From Salegentibacter flavus (GTDB lineage: Bacteria; Bacteroidota; Bacteroidia; Flavobacteriales; Flavobacteriaceae), in NCBI RefSeq assembly GCF_900115145.1, contig NZ_FOVL01000012.1:1-64000 (forward strand): DNA of 64,000 nucleotides, read 5' to 3'. Positions 1 through 8,746 of the stretch are shown piece after piece; position 1 is the stretch's first letter, and the number at the start of each line of letters is the position of its first letter. The translations under genes and the position numbers were made by a program. The notes beneath the pieces were generated by a model. It was given only the letters and a program-made list of their open reading frames with translations. It was not told the DNA's origin and did not search any database.

Positions 1-48
1 CACCTTAGAAAACTGGGATTTGATGTAAGGCTCACCCCGGTAGCCTAA
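1..48 (+). CDS. 3' end of an unidentified gene cut by the window edge
   Basis: Frame 1 is open from the first base to a TAA at 46-48 and encodes 15 residues ending LTPVA. The composition looks like a normal protein C-terminus, but too little is present to assign a family. The next gene starts about 300 bases further on. A chance open frame of this length cannot be excluded. Confidence 0.3.
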   Translation, partial: HLRKLGFDVRLTPVA

Positions 49-342
49 AGATAAACCTGGAGCTCGTTTTTTTTACTAGGAAATTAAACCTGTGTATGAA
101 ATTGAGTCGAAAACTGGATAAGCACAAACACTTGTCGTAAAGAAAGGTAGCAATACCTTTTGGAAGCACGCATATGAAAATTTACATCTTTCTTATCCTT
201 TTATAATCACGTACCTCTTAAATATAGATAAACCATTAAAATTGGGCCTATGGCACACTTTAATTAGTGAAAACCGATAATAGAGCAGCAAGCCCTACGG
301 GAAGTTTTGGCCCCAATTGAAGAAATTTAAAATAAAACACAT
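49..342. other. Intergenic region without a recognised gene
   Basis: This stretch has stops in all frames at short intervals and I see no tRNA or strong terminator. A GGGCC near 244-248 and a GGCCCC near 310 could pair weakly as part of a leader upstream of the small membrane protein gene. No promoter could be assigned with confidence. Confidence 0.4.
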
Positions 343-540
343 ATGAAAATTTTAATTTATAGTATTATTTTACTAGCTATCGTTCTCATTGGCTATAGTT
401 CTACTATACTTGATTTTAACAGCCTGTTTGAGGGAGATAGTTCCAAAGCTGTTATGGCAATTATTGCCAGTTTATGCGTGATTGTTTTAATGGTCATTCT
501 ATTGCTTTCCCGTAAAATATCTAAGAAACAAAACGCTTAA
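343..540 (+). CDS. Small two-helix membrane protein
   Basis: A 65-residue protein with two hydrophobic segments, at about residues 4-22 and 37-57, and a basic tail (SRKISKKQNA), which suggests two membrane helices with a cytoplasmic C-terminus. It ends three bases before the FAD-binding protein gene, so the two are probably cotranscribed. No family is recognised. It may be a small membrane partner of the oxidoreductase, but that rests only on spacing. The ATG follows an A-rich stretch, as is usual in Bacteroidota, with no Shine-Dalgarno site. Confidence 0.65.
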   Translation: MKILIYSIILLAIVLIGYSSTILDFNSLFEGDSSKAVMAIIASLCVIVLMVILLLSRKISKKQNA

Positions 541-543
541 TCT

Positions 544-1149
544 ATGGATTTTGATGTGCTAATTATTGGCGGTGGTGCTGCAGGAATGTCTTGTGCTTTA
601 ATCCTGGGATCTGCCCTGGATAAAGATTTTGCGAAAGACAAGGAGGTGGGCGTCATTATGCACCAAAAAACCTCGCATCTGCAAACAGCGCTTTTTAATA
701 ATGTTTTGGGTATTCCCGCAGGTACTCCCGGCGCTAAGATCCTTAAAGAAGGGCCAAAACATTTGGCAGAGAACTATCCCGGGGTTGTACAGCTTCAGAA
801 GGAAAAAGTAAAAGAAATTGTTTCTCAGGAAGAAGGCTTCAGCGTAATAACCAATAAGGGCACTTATTCGGCAAAAAATGTCGTAGTTGCTGTAGGCTAT
901 ACCAATTCACTTACAATAAGGGGTATGGAGGAATATATTATTCCGCATAAAAAAACAAAAGCTGAAAAAGATCGCATTCAGCTTAAAAATGAAGATCACC
1001 TGGTAAAACCTGGCTTATATGTGGCCGGTACCCTTTCCGGTTGCCGAAGTCAGTTTGCAATTGCTTGCGGAAGCGGTGCCAGTGTAGCCACCGATATCCT
1101 AACGGACTGGAACGGGGAACACACCAAAGTTCACGATAAGTTAGTTTAA
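544..1149 (+). CDS. FAD-dependent oxidoreductase, thioredoxin-reductase fold, single domain
   Basis: The N-terminus carries the dinucleotide-binding motif GGGAAG (residues 9-14). Further on are VVVAVGY (about 113-119) and the C-terminal signature GLYVAGTLSG (about 157-166), which in the thioredoxin reductase superfamily contacts FAD. At 201 residues it is about 100 shorter than thioredoxin reductases. The central NADPH domain with its CxxC redox pair is absent, so a disulfide reductase role is unlikely. The family is clear, the substrate is not. The last nine bases overlap the convergent membrane protein gene. Confidence 0.75.
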   Translation: MDFDVLIIGGGAAGMSCALILGSALDKDFAKDKEVGVIMHQKTSHLQTALFNNVLGIPAGTPGAKILKEGPKHLAENYPGVVQLQKEKVKEIVSQEEGFSVITNKGTYSAKNVVVAVGYTNSLTIRGMEEYIIPHKKTKAEKDRIQLKNEDHLVKPGLYVAGTLSGCRSQFAIACGSGASVATDILTDWNGEHTKVHDKLV

Positions 1150-1446
1150 AAGAAAATACCCGATTAGCATAAGAGGTACAGAAATGAACATCAGGATTAT
1201 AAACGCCCGGTGTAATTTTTTGTAGAGCAGCGCAGTTTTTAGTTTTTTGGTAAAATCTATATCGGGATGATTAGAGATCTGGTGTTTGATACATTCATCT
1301 GAAACATTGGAGCTGGTAACAAGTATTTCCTTCTGAAGAAACAATAAAGCACTGTTATCCAACAACCTGAAGCTTACAGCGATTATGAAGAAAAACAGGG
1401 GGGATACAATAAGAAAAATTAAGAAATTTTCATAGAGTTCGTTCAC
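1141..1446 (-). CDS. Hypothetical membrane protein
   Basis: A 101-residue protein with a hydrophobic segment at about 8-27, a polar middle with KTALLYKKLHR, and a second hydrophobic segment at about 81-99. Two transmembrane helices are likely. It lies directly downstream of the S41 protease gene on the same strand (nine bases apart) and may be cotranscribed with dCMP deaminase and the protease. No family is recognised. Confidence 0.6.
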   Translation of the reverse strand: MNELYENFLIFLIVSPLFFFIIAVSFRLLDNSALLFLQKEILVTSSNVSDECIKHQISNHPDIDFTKKLKTALLYKKLHRAFIILMFISVPLMLIGYFLLN

Positions 1447-1455
1447 TGACGCAAT

Positions 1456-3048
1456 TTATTGTTTTTTCTCAGACAATTCAATTACTTTTTCAATTATTTT
1501 ATCCCCATTGTTTATCAATTTCTCAAAGGCATCGGTGCCGTAAAGTTGCGCAGCCATCGTAGCTTTAAGATACTTTTTCAGAACATCTTTATACCGGTAG
1601 ACCCTTACATTGATATTTTCGGTTCTTCCAAACTGAAGAAAATCCCGAATCATTTCGTCACTAATCTCTATCTCTTCGTTAAAATCTTCTCTGGCAAGAG
1701 CGTTATAAAATTTCCGGTTCTTTTCTAATTCATCAAAGATAAACCGGCTCATCATACCGCTTTTATGCATCAGGATAATATTTTCCATTTCGGCATTGGT
1801 ATCCCGCCCGACAAATACATCGGGGATAATCCCACCACCGCCGTAAACAACTTTACCTTCCGGAGTTTCATATCTAAGTGAATCGTCTACATCTATACTA
1901 TCTATACTTTTAAATTCACCGTTTTCATAACGGTGCACATAGTCCTTAAAGTAAGATTCATTTCCATTATCATATGGTTTTTGTATAGAGCGTCCTGTGG
2001 GGGTATAGTACCTGGCAATTGTTAATCTTATTGCGCTACCATCTCCTAGTTCCATTTCCCGCTGTACAAGTCCTTTCCCGTAAGATCGTCTTCCCACAAT
2101 TGTGCCTACATCGTTGTCCTGAAGCGCTCCTGCAACCACTTCACTGGCCGAAGCAGAATTCTCATTTATAATAACATACACGGGGGAATTTTCAAAAGCC
2201 CCTTGGCGATGGGCGTAGGTTTCTTCAATAGCACCACTTTTATTTTTGGTGTAGAGTATAAGTTTATCGTCTTCCAGAAACTCATCTGCAATATTGATAG
2301 CTTCTGAAAGATAGCCGCCGGGATTATCGCGGAGATCCAGCGCAATTTCTGTGGCACCTTGTTTTTCTAGCTTTTCCAGACTTTTTCTGAATTCCTTAAA
2401 AGTGGTTTCTGCAAAACGGTTAATCTTGATATAGCCTAGCTTATCGGTAAGCATATAAGCCGCATTTACACTCTTAATGGGGACTCTGCCGCGGCGAATT
2501 TTAAATGTAAGCAGGTCTTCAATACCTTGGCGAAGAACTTTTAAAGTCACTTTAGAATTCTCTTCACCTTTTAAGTATCTGGTAAGGGAATCGTTACTGA
2601 AATCTTTGTTGAATAGCTGCGCGTCATCTGCATAGAGAATACGGTCTCCACCCCTGATGCCTAATTTTTCGCTGGGTCCGCCTTCCAGGGCCTGGATAAC
2701 CACAACAGTATCATTCACATTATAAAAACTCACCCCAATACCAACAAAATCTCCCTGCATATTTTCCGTGACATTGGCATATTCGGTTTGAGGGATATAA
2801 ACCGAATGAGGATCGAGGTTTTCCAGGATCTTGTTTACCGTAATATCAACAATGCTGTCGGTATTCACGTCGTCTACATATTCATAATCTATGTAATCTA
2901 TAAGTTTATTGAGTTTTTCTTTCTTAGGATTGGAGGAGAATAAACCTTCTGAAGGAGAGGAAAAATTAAGCTGTGTCCCGAGAAATATCCCCAGGGCGCA
3001 GGCCATTGCCAGTAACATTGGCGTATATATCTTGTAATTTCCTTTCAA
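1456..3048 (-). CDS. S41 family carboxy-terminal processing peptidase
   Basis: A 530-residue periplasmic protease of the Tsp/CtpA type. An N-terminal signal anchor (about 8-24) is followed by a PDZ domain starting near GDFVGIGV (about 97-180), which binds C-termini of substrates. The catalytic core contains SASASE with the nucleophile at Ser300 and YGKG with the general base at Lys325, the usual 25-residue spacing. A C-terminal helical extension follows. The chosen start is TTG at 3048, overlapping the stop of the deaminase gene. The next ATG would remove the basic n-region of the signal anchor, so TTG with translational coupling is preferred. Confidence 0.92.
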   Translation of the reverse strand: MKGNYKIYTPMLLAMACALGIFLGTQLNFSSPSEGLFSSNPKKEKLNKLIDYIDYEYVDDVNTDSIVDITVNKILENLDPHSVYIPQTEYANVTENMQGDFVGIGVSFYNVNDTVVVIQALEGGPSEKLGIRGGDRILYADDAQLFNKDFSNDSLTRYLKGEENSKVTLKVLRQGIEDLLTFKIRRGRVPIKSVNAAYMLTDKLGYIKINRFAETTFKEFRKSLEKLEKQGATEIALDLRDNPGGYLSEAINIADEFLEDDKLILYTKNKSGAIEETYAHRQGAFENSPVYVIINENSASASEVVAGALQDNDVGTIVGRRSYGKGLVQREMELGDGSAIRLTIARYYTPTGRSIQKPYDNGNESYFKDYVHRYENGEFKSIDSIDVDDSLRYETPEGKVVYGGGGIIPDVFVGRDTNAEMENIILMHKSGMMSRFIFDELEKNRKFYNALAREDFNEEIEISDEMIRDFLQFGRTENINVRVYRYKDVLKKYLKATMAAQLYGTDAFEKLINNGDKIIEKVIELSEKKQ

Positions 3049-3476
3049 TCTTCCAAATCGTTTATTTGTTCAAGTTCCACTCCGGCTTTGCTTAAGAACT
3101 CAAGGCCTGAGTTGTCTTTGTAACCAATATGGTACACAAGGCGGGTAATTCCCGACTGGTGAATAAGCTTACTGCATTCTTTACACGGAGACATGGTAAT
3201 GTACAAAGTTGCACCCTGGCAGGATTGGGTAGAGCCCGCTACTTTTAAGATAGCATTGGCTTCAGCGTGTAAAACATACCATTTGGTGTATCCTTCGTCA
3301 TCTTCACAATAGTTTTCAAAACCGCTTGGAGTTCCGTTATAGCCATCAGAGATTATCATTCTATCTTTAACAATAAGTGCGCCAACCTGTTTGCGATTGC
3401 AGTGAGAAAGTTTACTCCATTCCCGGGCTATTCTTAAATAGGCTTTATCAAACTTAAGCTGTTTTATCTTATTCAT
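3045..3476 (-). CDS. Deoxycytidylate (dCMP) deaminase family protein
   Basis: A 143-residue zinc deaminase of the ComEB/dCMP deaminase type, which converts dCMP to dUMP for dTTP synthesis. The zinc ligands are His70 in HAEANA with the proton-shuttle Glu72, and Cys98 and Cys101 in SPCKEC. The length fits the short bacterial members. The gene is first in a unit with the S41 protease, whose start codon overlaps its stop. The upstream 65 bases before the HupE gene contain its probable promoter. Confidence 0.88.
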   Translation of the reverse strand: MNKIKQLKFDKAYLRIAREWSKLSHCNRKQVGALIVKDRMIISDGYNGTPSGFENYCEDDEGYTKWYVLHAEANAILKVAGSTQSCQGATLYITMSPCKECSKLIHQSGITRLVYHIGYKDNSGLEFLSKAGVELEQINDLED

Positions 3477-3540
3477 AGTATATAGGCTAATAACCCATTG
3501 GGTTATAAAATATTGTAAGTGTGATTAACTGGCTAATTTA

Positions 3541-4128
3541 TTAAATAGCTAGAAAATTTTCATGAAGTATGGGCAAAATAATTCCTATAACTATAGAAGA
3601 GACTACCAACACCCAATCCCGCTTCGATACCTGGAATATATTCTGAGCAATAAAAGCGAGAATCATAACACCAAGTACTACAATAATTTGAGCAGTTTCT
3701 ATTCCGAGAGCAAATTCTATAAGAGGAAGAAAATAGCTGTCGGTATTGGAAGCTACCATCTTAAAATAGCTGGAAAAGCCGAGCCCGTGTATCAATCCGA
3801 AAAAAATCGTGGTGAAGTATAAAAGGTTTGCATTTTTATTGTGCTCTTTCCGTCCCGCAGTGAATATGTTATAGATAGCGGTGACAATTATCGTGACAGG
3901 GATTAAAAGCTCTACCCAGGCCGGGTCTACTTTTACGATTTCATAGACCGAAAGAAAAAGTGCCAGGGTGTGACCCAGGGTAAAAAGGGTGACCAGCCAA
4001 ACGATCTTTTTCCAACTGGTAAAACTATATGCAGCCACCAGAACTATTAGAAAAAGGATATGATCGTAGGCTTGCCAGTCCAGAACGTGTTCCAGACCAA
4101 GCCTGAAGTACAACCAAAATTGGGACAT
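3541..4128 (-). CDS. HupE/UreJ family membrane protein
   Basis: From the ATG at 4128 this gives 195 residues beginning MSQFWLYFRLGLEHVLDW, the typical start of the family. The frame is open a further 11 codons upstream, but those residues are not family-like. The N-terminal segment with DWQAYDHILFL is characteristic. About six membrane helices follow. HupE/UreJ proteins are linked to nickel or other metal transport, but the short Bacteroidota branch has no proven substrate, and no hydrogenase or urease gene is present in this window. Confidence 0.8.
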   Translation of the reverse strand: MSQFWLYFRLGLEHVLDWQAYDHILFLIVLVAAYSFTSWKKIVWLVTLFTLGHTLALFLSVYEIVKVDPAWVELLIPVTIIVTAIYNIFTAGRKEHNKNANLLYFTTIFFGLIHGLGFSSYFKMVASNTDSYFLPLIEFALGIETAQIIVVLGVMILAFIAQNIFQVSKRDWVLVVSSIVIGIILPILHENFLAI

Positions 4129-4314
4129 AATAGTAGGGTTATGAAATGCCCGAAAATACAATATATTGGTAAAATGACAAAAGGAGCCCGAATTATAATG
4201 TTCCGGAAATAAGAGAAGTTATTTTAAGGTCTGCTGGCTTTCCCGCGCGAAAATGTGGAAGTAGAGTTTTTAAATCTATTACTTTAAGTATCTTTATTAT
4301 ACGCAAAAATAGAT

Positions 4315-6027
4315 ATGGAAGCTACCAGTTTTGATTTCTGGATGTTCGCAGCAGGCCTGGGGATTTTTCTCTTCGGGATGCATCATCTTGAGCAAGGGCT
4401 TAAAGGTTTAACCGGCAAAGCATTTAGAAAGTTGCTTCAGCGTTTTACCAATAAAAGTTGGAAAGGGATCATAACCGGCACCGTAGTTACTGCCATCTTA
4501 CAGAGCAGCTCTATGGTTACCCTTTTAGTCCTGGCATTCCTGGGAGGAGGAATGATAGGATTAAAGAATTCCCTTGGGGTTGTGTTGGGGGCAAACCTGG
4601 GTACTACTTTTACCGCCTGGATGGTGGCTGCCCTTGGTTTTAAAATGAATATTGCCGACTTTTCCTTTCCTTTCCTGGCCGTAGGGATTTTAAGCTACCT
4701 GTTCTTAAATTCCAGGCCGGTTCTTAAAAGCCTGGGCGGTTTTTTAGTAGGCTTTGGTTTGCTTTTCCTTGGGCTTGATTTTATGAAGGACTCCATAGAA
4801 AGTATTGCTAATCAGATGGATATGACTGAAATTGCTTACTATGGTCTATGGGCGTTTCTTTTAGCTGGAATCGTTATTACCGCTTTATTACAATCGAGTT
4901 CTGCCTTAATAGTGATTATTTTAAGCGCACTAAATGCCCAACTTATTGATATTTTTCAGGCCGTTGCGATAATAATTGGTGCTAATATCGGTACAACAGC
5001 CACAATGATTATCGGTTCCCTGGGCGGCACTGCCGATAAAAAAAGACTGGCAGTTGCCCACCTGATCTTTAATCTGGTTGCCGGGATTTCTATCTTTTTC
5101 TTTATAGAAGAACTGGTGAATTTCACCTATTCTATCTTCGGGATAAACGACCCGTTGATGGAATTGGTTCTGCTGAATACCCTTCTCAACCTCTTCGGTA
5201 TCCTGTTGTTTTACCCGTTTCTTAAGCCATTTACTAAATTTCTAAAAAGCCTGTTCGCCAAAGCCGTTCCTCAGGGAGAAACCTTATTCGTTAAAAATAT
5301 TCCCCCTGAAGTGCCGGATGTGGCAATAAATGCACTGGATAAAGAGCTTAATCAAATATTCCTTTATACCGAAGAGTTTATTCTCGATTGCTTCCAATTA
5401 GGAACAAGGGATAAAAACAGGGAGTCGCAATGGAAAAAAATATTTAGCAGTGCCACAAACCTTACCAGGAAATATGAAAAAATTAAGCGTTTGGAAGACG
5501 AACTCACATTATATTATGCCCAACTCCAGGAGAAAAATCTTAATATTGAGGAAGCACGGCAACTCACTGCCAGTATGATGGGCTTACGATCTATGATCTA
5601 TGGCGCCAAAGATATAAAGGATGTAATGCACAACATCAGGTTTATTCTGGATAGTGATGATAAACTGGGAACCGAAATTCTTAAAATGTTGAGCAACCAT
5701 ATGAGTATTCGATTAAAGGAAATTCGGGATTTTATAATTGCGGAGGAGGTTGAACCTGAATTGCAAGCTAGTCTTCCAACCGAATGGTTAAAGGAAAACG
5801 AGGATTTTTATAATGCAACCATAAACTATCTTTACGAGCATTTAACTCATCGTGGAAAAAATGCCGTGCCAGTTTCCACCTTAACCAATGTAATCAAGCA
5901 AAGCCATTCTGCGCTTGATAATCTATGTAGTTCCATTATTTACTGGAAGTTAGAAAAAGGCACAACCCTGGACAACTCTGAAACAGAAAAGGAAAAGCCG
6001 GAGGTTGAAAACCATGTTAGTTCTTAA
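4315..6027 (+). CDS. Na/phosphate cotransporter family protein with PhoU-like C-terminus
   Basis: A 570-residue NptA-type protein. The membrane half has the two inverted repeat signatures ILQSSS (Gln63-Ser66) and LLQSSS (Gln193-Ser196), which in the family form the sodium and phosphate binding site. About eight helices reach to residue 325. The remaining cytoplasmic part is helical and resembles PhoU, consistent with regulation of phosphate flux. It begins at ATG 4315, preceded by an AT-rich region and divergent from the HupE-like gene. The tail overlaps a possible small antisense ORF by four bases. Confidence 0.9.
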   Translation: MEATSFDFWMFAAGLGIFLFGMHHLEQGLKGLTGKAFRKLLQRFTNKSWKGIITGTVVTAILQSSSMVTLLVLAFLGGGMIGLKNSLGVVLGANLGTTFTAWMVAALGFKMNIADFSFPFLAVGILSYLFLNSRPVLKSLGGFLVGFGLLFLGLDFMKDSIESIANQMDMTEIAYYGLWAFLLAGIVITALLQSSSALIVIILSALNAQLIDIFQAVAIIIGANIGTTATMIIGSLGGTADKKRLAVAHLIFNLVAGISIFFFIEELVNFTYSIFGINDPLMELVLLNTLLNLFGILLFYPFLKPFTKFLKSLFAKAVPQGETLFVKNIPPEVPDVAINALDKELNQIFLYTEEFILDCFQLGTRDKNRESQWKKIFSSATNLTRKYEKIKRLEDELTLYYAQLQEKNLNIEEARQLTASMMGLRSMIYGAKDIKDVMHNIRFILDSDDKLGTEILKMLSNHMSIRLKEIRDFIIAEEVEPELQASLPTEWLKENEDFYNATINYLYEHLTHRGKNAVPVSTLTNVIKQSHSALDNLCSSIIYWKLEKGTTLDNSETEKEKPEVENHVSS

Positions 6028-6119
6028 CCAGACATCCTGGCCACGATATAAACAGCAAGAAGAATACCACCCATGAGAAACAGAAATTTCAACAGATTTG
6101 CTAATCGATCATCTCTCAT
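6024..6119 (-). CDS. Possible 31-residue membrane microprotein
   Basis: An ATG-initiated frame of 31 codons on the minus strand encodes an MRDDRLANLLK start, a hydrophobic stretch FLFLMGGILLAVYIV, and a basic end ARMSG. This gives one good transmembrane helix with charged flanks, which is unusual for random sequence. The stop overlaps the stop of the phosphate symporter gene. No Shine-Dalgarno or clear -7 box is visible, so it is only a candidate. Conservation of the frame in related genomes would decide. Confidence 0.4.
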   Translation of the reverse strand: MRDDRLANLLKFLFLMGGILLAVYIVARMSG

Positions 6120-6387
6120 TATGTTAAGATTTAGAATTCTCTATAACATAAAGTAGGTCTGTCAGGAATCTTAAATTTACATAAATCATATTGTAAGACC
6201 TCGAATTCCAAAGAAAATTGCAGCTGCAAAGGTCGGACTTTAAATGGGAAGAGCTCCTACATAATCATTTCTGATCTTCAGTTTTAAAATAAAAATGGCA
6301 GTGTAAATATTTTATTGTGCTCTAGGTGTAGTTTAAGGATTTTAGAATTTAAGTAAATTTTTCGCTTTATAATGGCATATATTTATA
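6120..6387. other. Intergenic region upstream of nirK
   Basis: No gene is visible. The region is AT-rich with a perfect 12-bp palindrome TTGCAGCTGCAA at 6218-6229. It separates the symporter from the nirK promoter. No FNR- or DNR-type full palindrome (TTGATnnnnATCAA) was found here. Confidence 0.4.
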
Positions 6388-6395
6388 TATTTTTG
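6366..6395 (+). promoter_or_regulatory. Putative nirK promoter
   Basis: TATTTTTG at 6388-6395 fits the Bacteroidota -7 consensus TAnnTTTG. A TTTA at 6366-6369 stands 18 bases upstream, a near match to the TTTG -33 element. The predicted transcription start is near 6400, about 80 bases before the nirK ATG. Confidence 0.45.
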
Positions 6396-6398
6396 CGC

Positions 6399-6451
6399 TT
6401 AGTTAAAAATTATATAGTTTTTTTGATAAAAAAACTCTAATTTTTAACTAA
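6399..6451 (+). promoter_or_regulatory. Long hairpin at the predicted 5' end of the nirK transcript
   Basis: TTAGTTAAAAATTA at 6399-6412 is the perfect reverse complement of TAATTTTTAACTAA at 6438-6451. Inside, AGTTTTTTT (6416-6424) pairs with AAAAAAACT (6428-6436) around a GAT loop. The total is 14 plus 9 base pairs interrupted only by TAT opposite C. It starts at or just after the predicted transcription start and ends 29 bases before the ATG. It may protect the mRNA 5' end, or as DNA serve as an operator; neither is shown. Confidence 0.6.
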
Positions 6452-6480
6452 CTCAACCTAGCTACCAACCAAAAATAATT

Positions 6481-7941
6481 ATGGCAACACTGAATTTTAA
6501 ACCTACTATCCTCACCTTATTTCTTAGTTCACTTTTAATACTATTTGCATCCTGTAAAAATGATGAAGACAATACCAAAGAGGCTGAAGAAATCGAAGTA
6601 AGTCAAACCATGAATGCCGAATTAACTGCCCCGCCACTGGTTCCTAAACCTACAGGCAGACGTAAAGCTAAAAAGCTGGTAGTCGATATGGAGGTTATTG
6701 AAGAAGAAAGTGAAATGACCGATGGGGTAAAATATGTTTACTGGACTTTTGACGGCACTGTTCCCGGAAGTTTCATACGTACTAAAGTTGGAGATGAAGT
6801 AGAATTTCATTTGAAAAACCATCCCGATAATAAATTACCGCACAATATAGATTTACACGCTGTTAACGGCCCAGGTGGAGGTGCCGAATCTTCATTTGTG
6901 GCTCCCGGACACGAAGTGGTATTCTCATTTAAAGTATTAAATCCCGGCTTATATGTGTATCACTGTGCCACAGCACCCGTTGGGATGCATATAGCCAATG
7001 GAATGTATGGCTTAATCCTGGTAGAACCCGAAGAGGGCTTGCCGGAAGTAGATAGAGAATATTACATAATGCAGGGAGATTTTTATACCAAAGGCAGCTT
7101 TGGAGAACCCGGTTTACAACCTTTCGATATGCAGAAAGCTATTGATGAAGACGCCGATTATGTGGTATTTAATGGGAAAGTTGGATCAATGACCGGGGAT
7201 AATGCACTTACTGCTGAAGTGGGCGAAACCGTTAGACTTTATGTTGGAAACGGAGGTCCAAACCTGGTTTCTTCTTTCCACGTGATTGGAGAAATATTCG
7301 ATAAAGTTTATGTTGAAGGCGGAGAGCTGGTTAATAAAAATGTTCAGACTACCTTAATTCCCGCCGGTGGTGCAGCAATAGTAGAGTTTAAAATCGAGGC
7401 CCCGGGAGAATATATTTTGGTAGACCATTCAATTTTCAGAGCATTTAACAAAGGCGCTCTTGCACAATTAAAAGCCGAAGGGAAAGAAAATAAAAAGGTG
7501 TTTTCAGGAAAGATCGAGGAAGGTATTTATCAGCCTGAAGGTGGAGGAATTCAGGAAATGCCGGTCGATGAAGATGAACTGGCCGCTTCCCGTCCATCAG
7601 ACAATCCTGATTTAGAAGAAAAAATGGAACTGGGTAAAAACATTTACGGTCGTACTTGTGTGGCCTGTCACCAGGCTAACGGACAAGGAATACCCCAGGT
7701 GTTTCCTCCACTTGCCGAAGCCGATTACCTGAATGAAGATGTGAAAAGAGCTATAGATATCGTGCTTCACGGAAAATCAGGGGAGATCACGGTAAACGGA
7801 GAAACCTACAATAGTGTGATGACCGCTCAAAATATAAGTGACCAGGAAGTTGCCAATGTCCTGACTTATATATATAACAACTGGGGCAATAATGGCACCG
7901 AAGTTACCGAAGAAATGGTAAAAGCGCAGCGAAGGAATTAA
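6481..7941 (+). CDS. nirK: Copper-containing nitrite reductase with fused C-terminal cytochrome c
   Basis: A 486-residue periplasmic lipoprotein that reduces nitrite to nitric oxide. The signal peptide ends in a lipobox at Cys25 (LFASC). Two cupredoxin domains follow. His121 in LPHNIDLH, Cys162, His170 and Met175 are the type 1 copper ligands. His126, His161 and His267 match the type 2 site, and Asp124 is the catalytic aspartate. After a linker, residues about 380-470 form a cytochrome c domain with CVACH (393-397) and a likely distal Met in YNSVMT, giving a built-in electron donor. The gene heads an operon with a SUMF1-fold protein and a SCO protein. Confidence 0.93.
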   Translation: MATLNFKPTILTLFLSSLLILFASCKNDEDNTKEAEEIEVSQTMNAELTAPPLVPKPTGRRKAKKLVVDMEVIEEESEMTDGVKYVYWTFDGTVPGSFIRTKVGDEVEFHLKNHPDNKLPHNIDLHAVNGPGGGAESSFVAPGHEVVFSFKVLNPGLYVYHCATAPVGMHIANGMYGLILVEPEEGLPEVDREYYIMQGDFYTKGSFGEPGLQPFDMQKAIDEDADYVVFNGKVGSMTGDNALTAEVGETVRLYVGNGGPNLVSSFHVIGEIFDKVYVEGGELVNKNVQTTLIPAGGAAIVEFKIEAPGEYILVDHSIFRAFNKGALAQLKAEGKENKKVFSGKIEEGIYQPEGGGIQEMPVDEDELAASRPSDNPDLEEKMELGKNIYGRTCVACHQANGQGIPQVFPPLAEADYLNEDVKRAIDIVLHGKSGEITVNGETYNSVMTAQNISDQEVANVLTYIYNNWGNNGTEVTEEMVKAQRRN

Positions 7942-7942
7942 A

Positions 7943-8746
7943 ATGAGCTTAATGTATAAACCAGTCCTCTTAGGAATATGTTTTTTGATAATGGCCTCAG
8001 GTTTTTCACAGGAATCAGAAATGGCAGAAATAGAGGGTGGAACATACATTCCTCTCTACGGAAACGATTCTCTGCCCGTTAGTGTTGAAAATTTCAAAAT
8101 AGATAAGTACCCGGTTACCAATAGGGAATACCAGATGTTTGTACAGGAAAACCCCAAATGGAAAAAATCTGAAGTCAAAGCCTTATTCGCCGATGCCCGG
8201 TATTTAGACCATTGGAAGAATGATACTGAACTGAAGTCTGATGAATTGGAGAATGCTCCCGTGACCAATGTCTCCTGGTTCGCAGCCAGGGCATATTGCA
8301 AATGGAAGGGAAAGCGCCTGCCAACTCTTGATGAGTGGGAATATGTAGCCATGGCCGATAAAGAAACTGCCGATGCACGAAAAAAGGATGGTTATAACGA
8401 ATTTATCCTAAGCTGGTATGAAAAGCCAAAATCTTTTCACCAGGAGGTGGGAAGCACCTATGAAAATTACTGGGGTGTTTATGATATGCATGGAATGGTT
8501 TGGGAATGGACCGCCGATTTTAATTCGGTGATCATTTCAGGAGAAACAAGGCGTGATGAAAATCAGGATAACAATCTCTTTTGCGGAAGTGCAGCGATTG
8601 GTTCTTCCGATCTCATGAATTATGCGGCCTTTATGCGCTATGCCTTCCGAAGCAGTGTAAAGGGAAATTATTCCATCAGAAACCTGGGTTTCAGATGTGC
8701 ACAGGATAGTAATGAAAAAGAAAATTCAGCCAATGAAGCTTTATAA
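7943..8746 (+). CDS. SUMF1 (FGE-sulfatase) fold protein in the nirK operon
   Basis: A 267-residue secreted protein with a signal peptide to about residue 22. The core follows the formylglycine-generating enzyme fold: KYPVTNREYQMF, APVTNVSWFAARAYCKW, KRLPTLDEWEY, WGVYDMHGMVWEWTAD, and the terminal GFRCA. The two catalytic cysteines of true FGE, expected shortly before the last motif, are not present; that segment reads MNYAAFMRYAFRSS. Sulfatase maturation is therefore unlikely. It begins one base after the nirK stop and overlaps the SCO gene, so a role in nitrite reductase assembly or copper handling is inferred from position. Confidence 0.85.
   Translation: MSLMYKPVLLGICFLIMASGFSQESEMAEIEGGTYIPLYGNDSLPVSVENFKIDKYPVTNREYQMFVQENPKWKKSEVKALFADARYLDHWKNDTELKSDELENAPVTNVSWFAARAYCKWKGKRLPTLDEWEYVAMADKETADARKKDGYNEFILSWYEKPKSFHQEVGSTYENYWGVYDMHGMVWEWTADFNSVIISGETRRDENQDNNLFCGSAAIGSSDLMNYAAFMRYAFRSSVKGNYSIRNLGFRCAQDSNEKENSANEAL

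Noticed and set aside
6423-6427. TTGAT as half of an FNR/DNR site before nirK
   Set aside because: No ATCAA partner at the right spacing. The bases belong to the loop of the hairpin.
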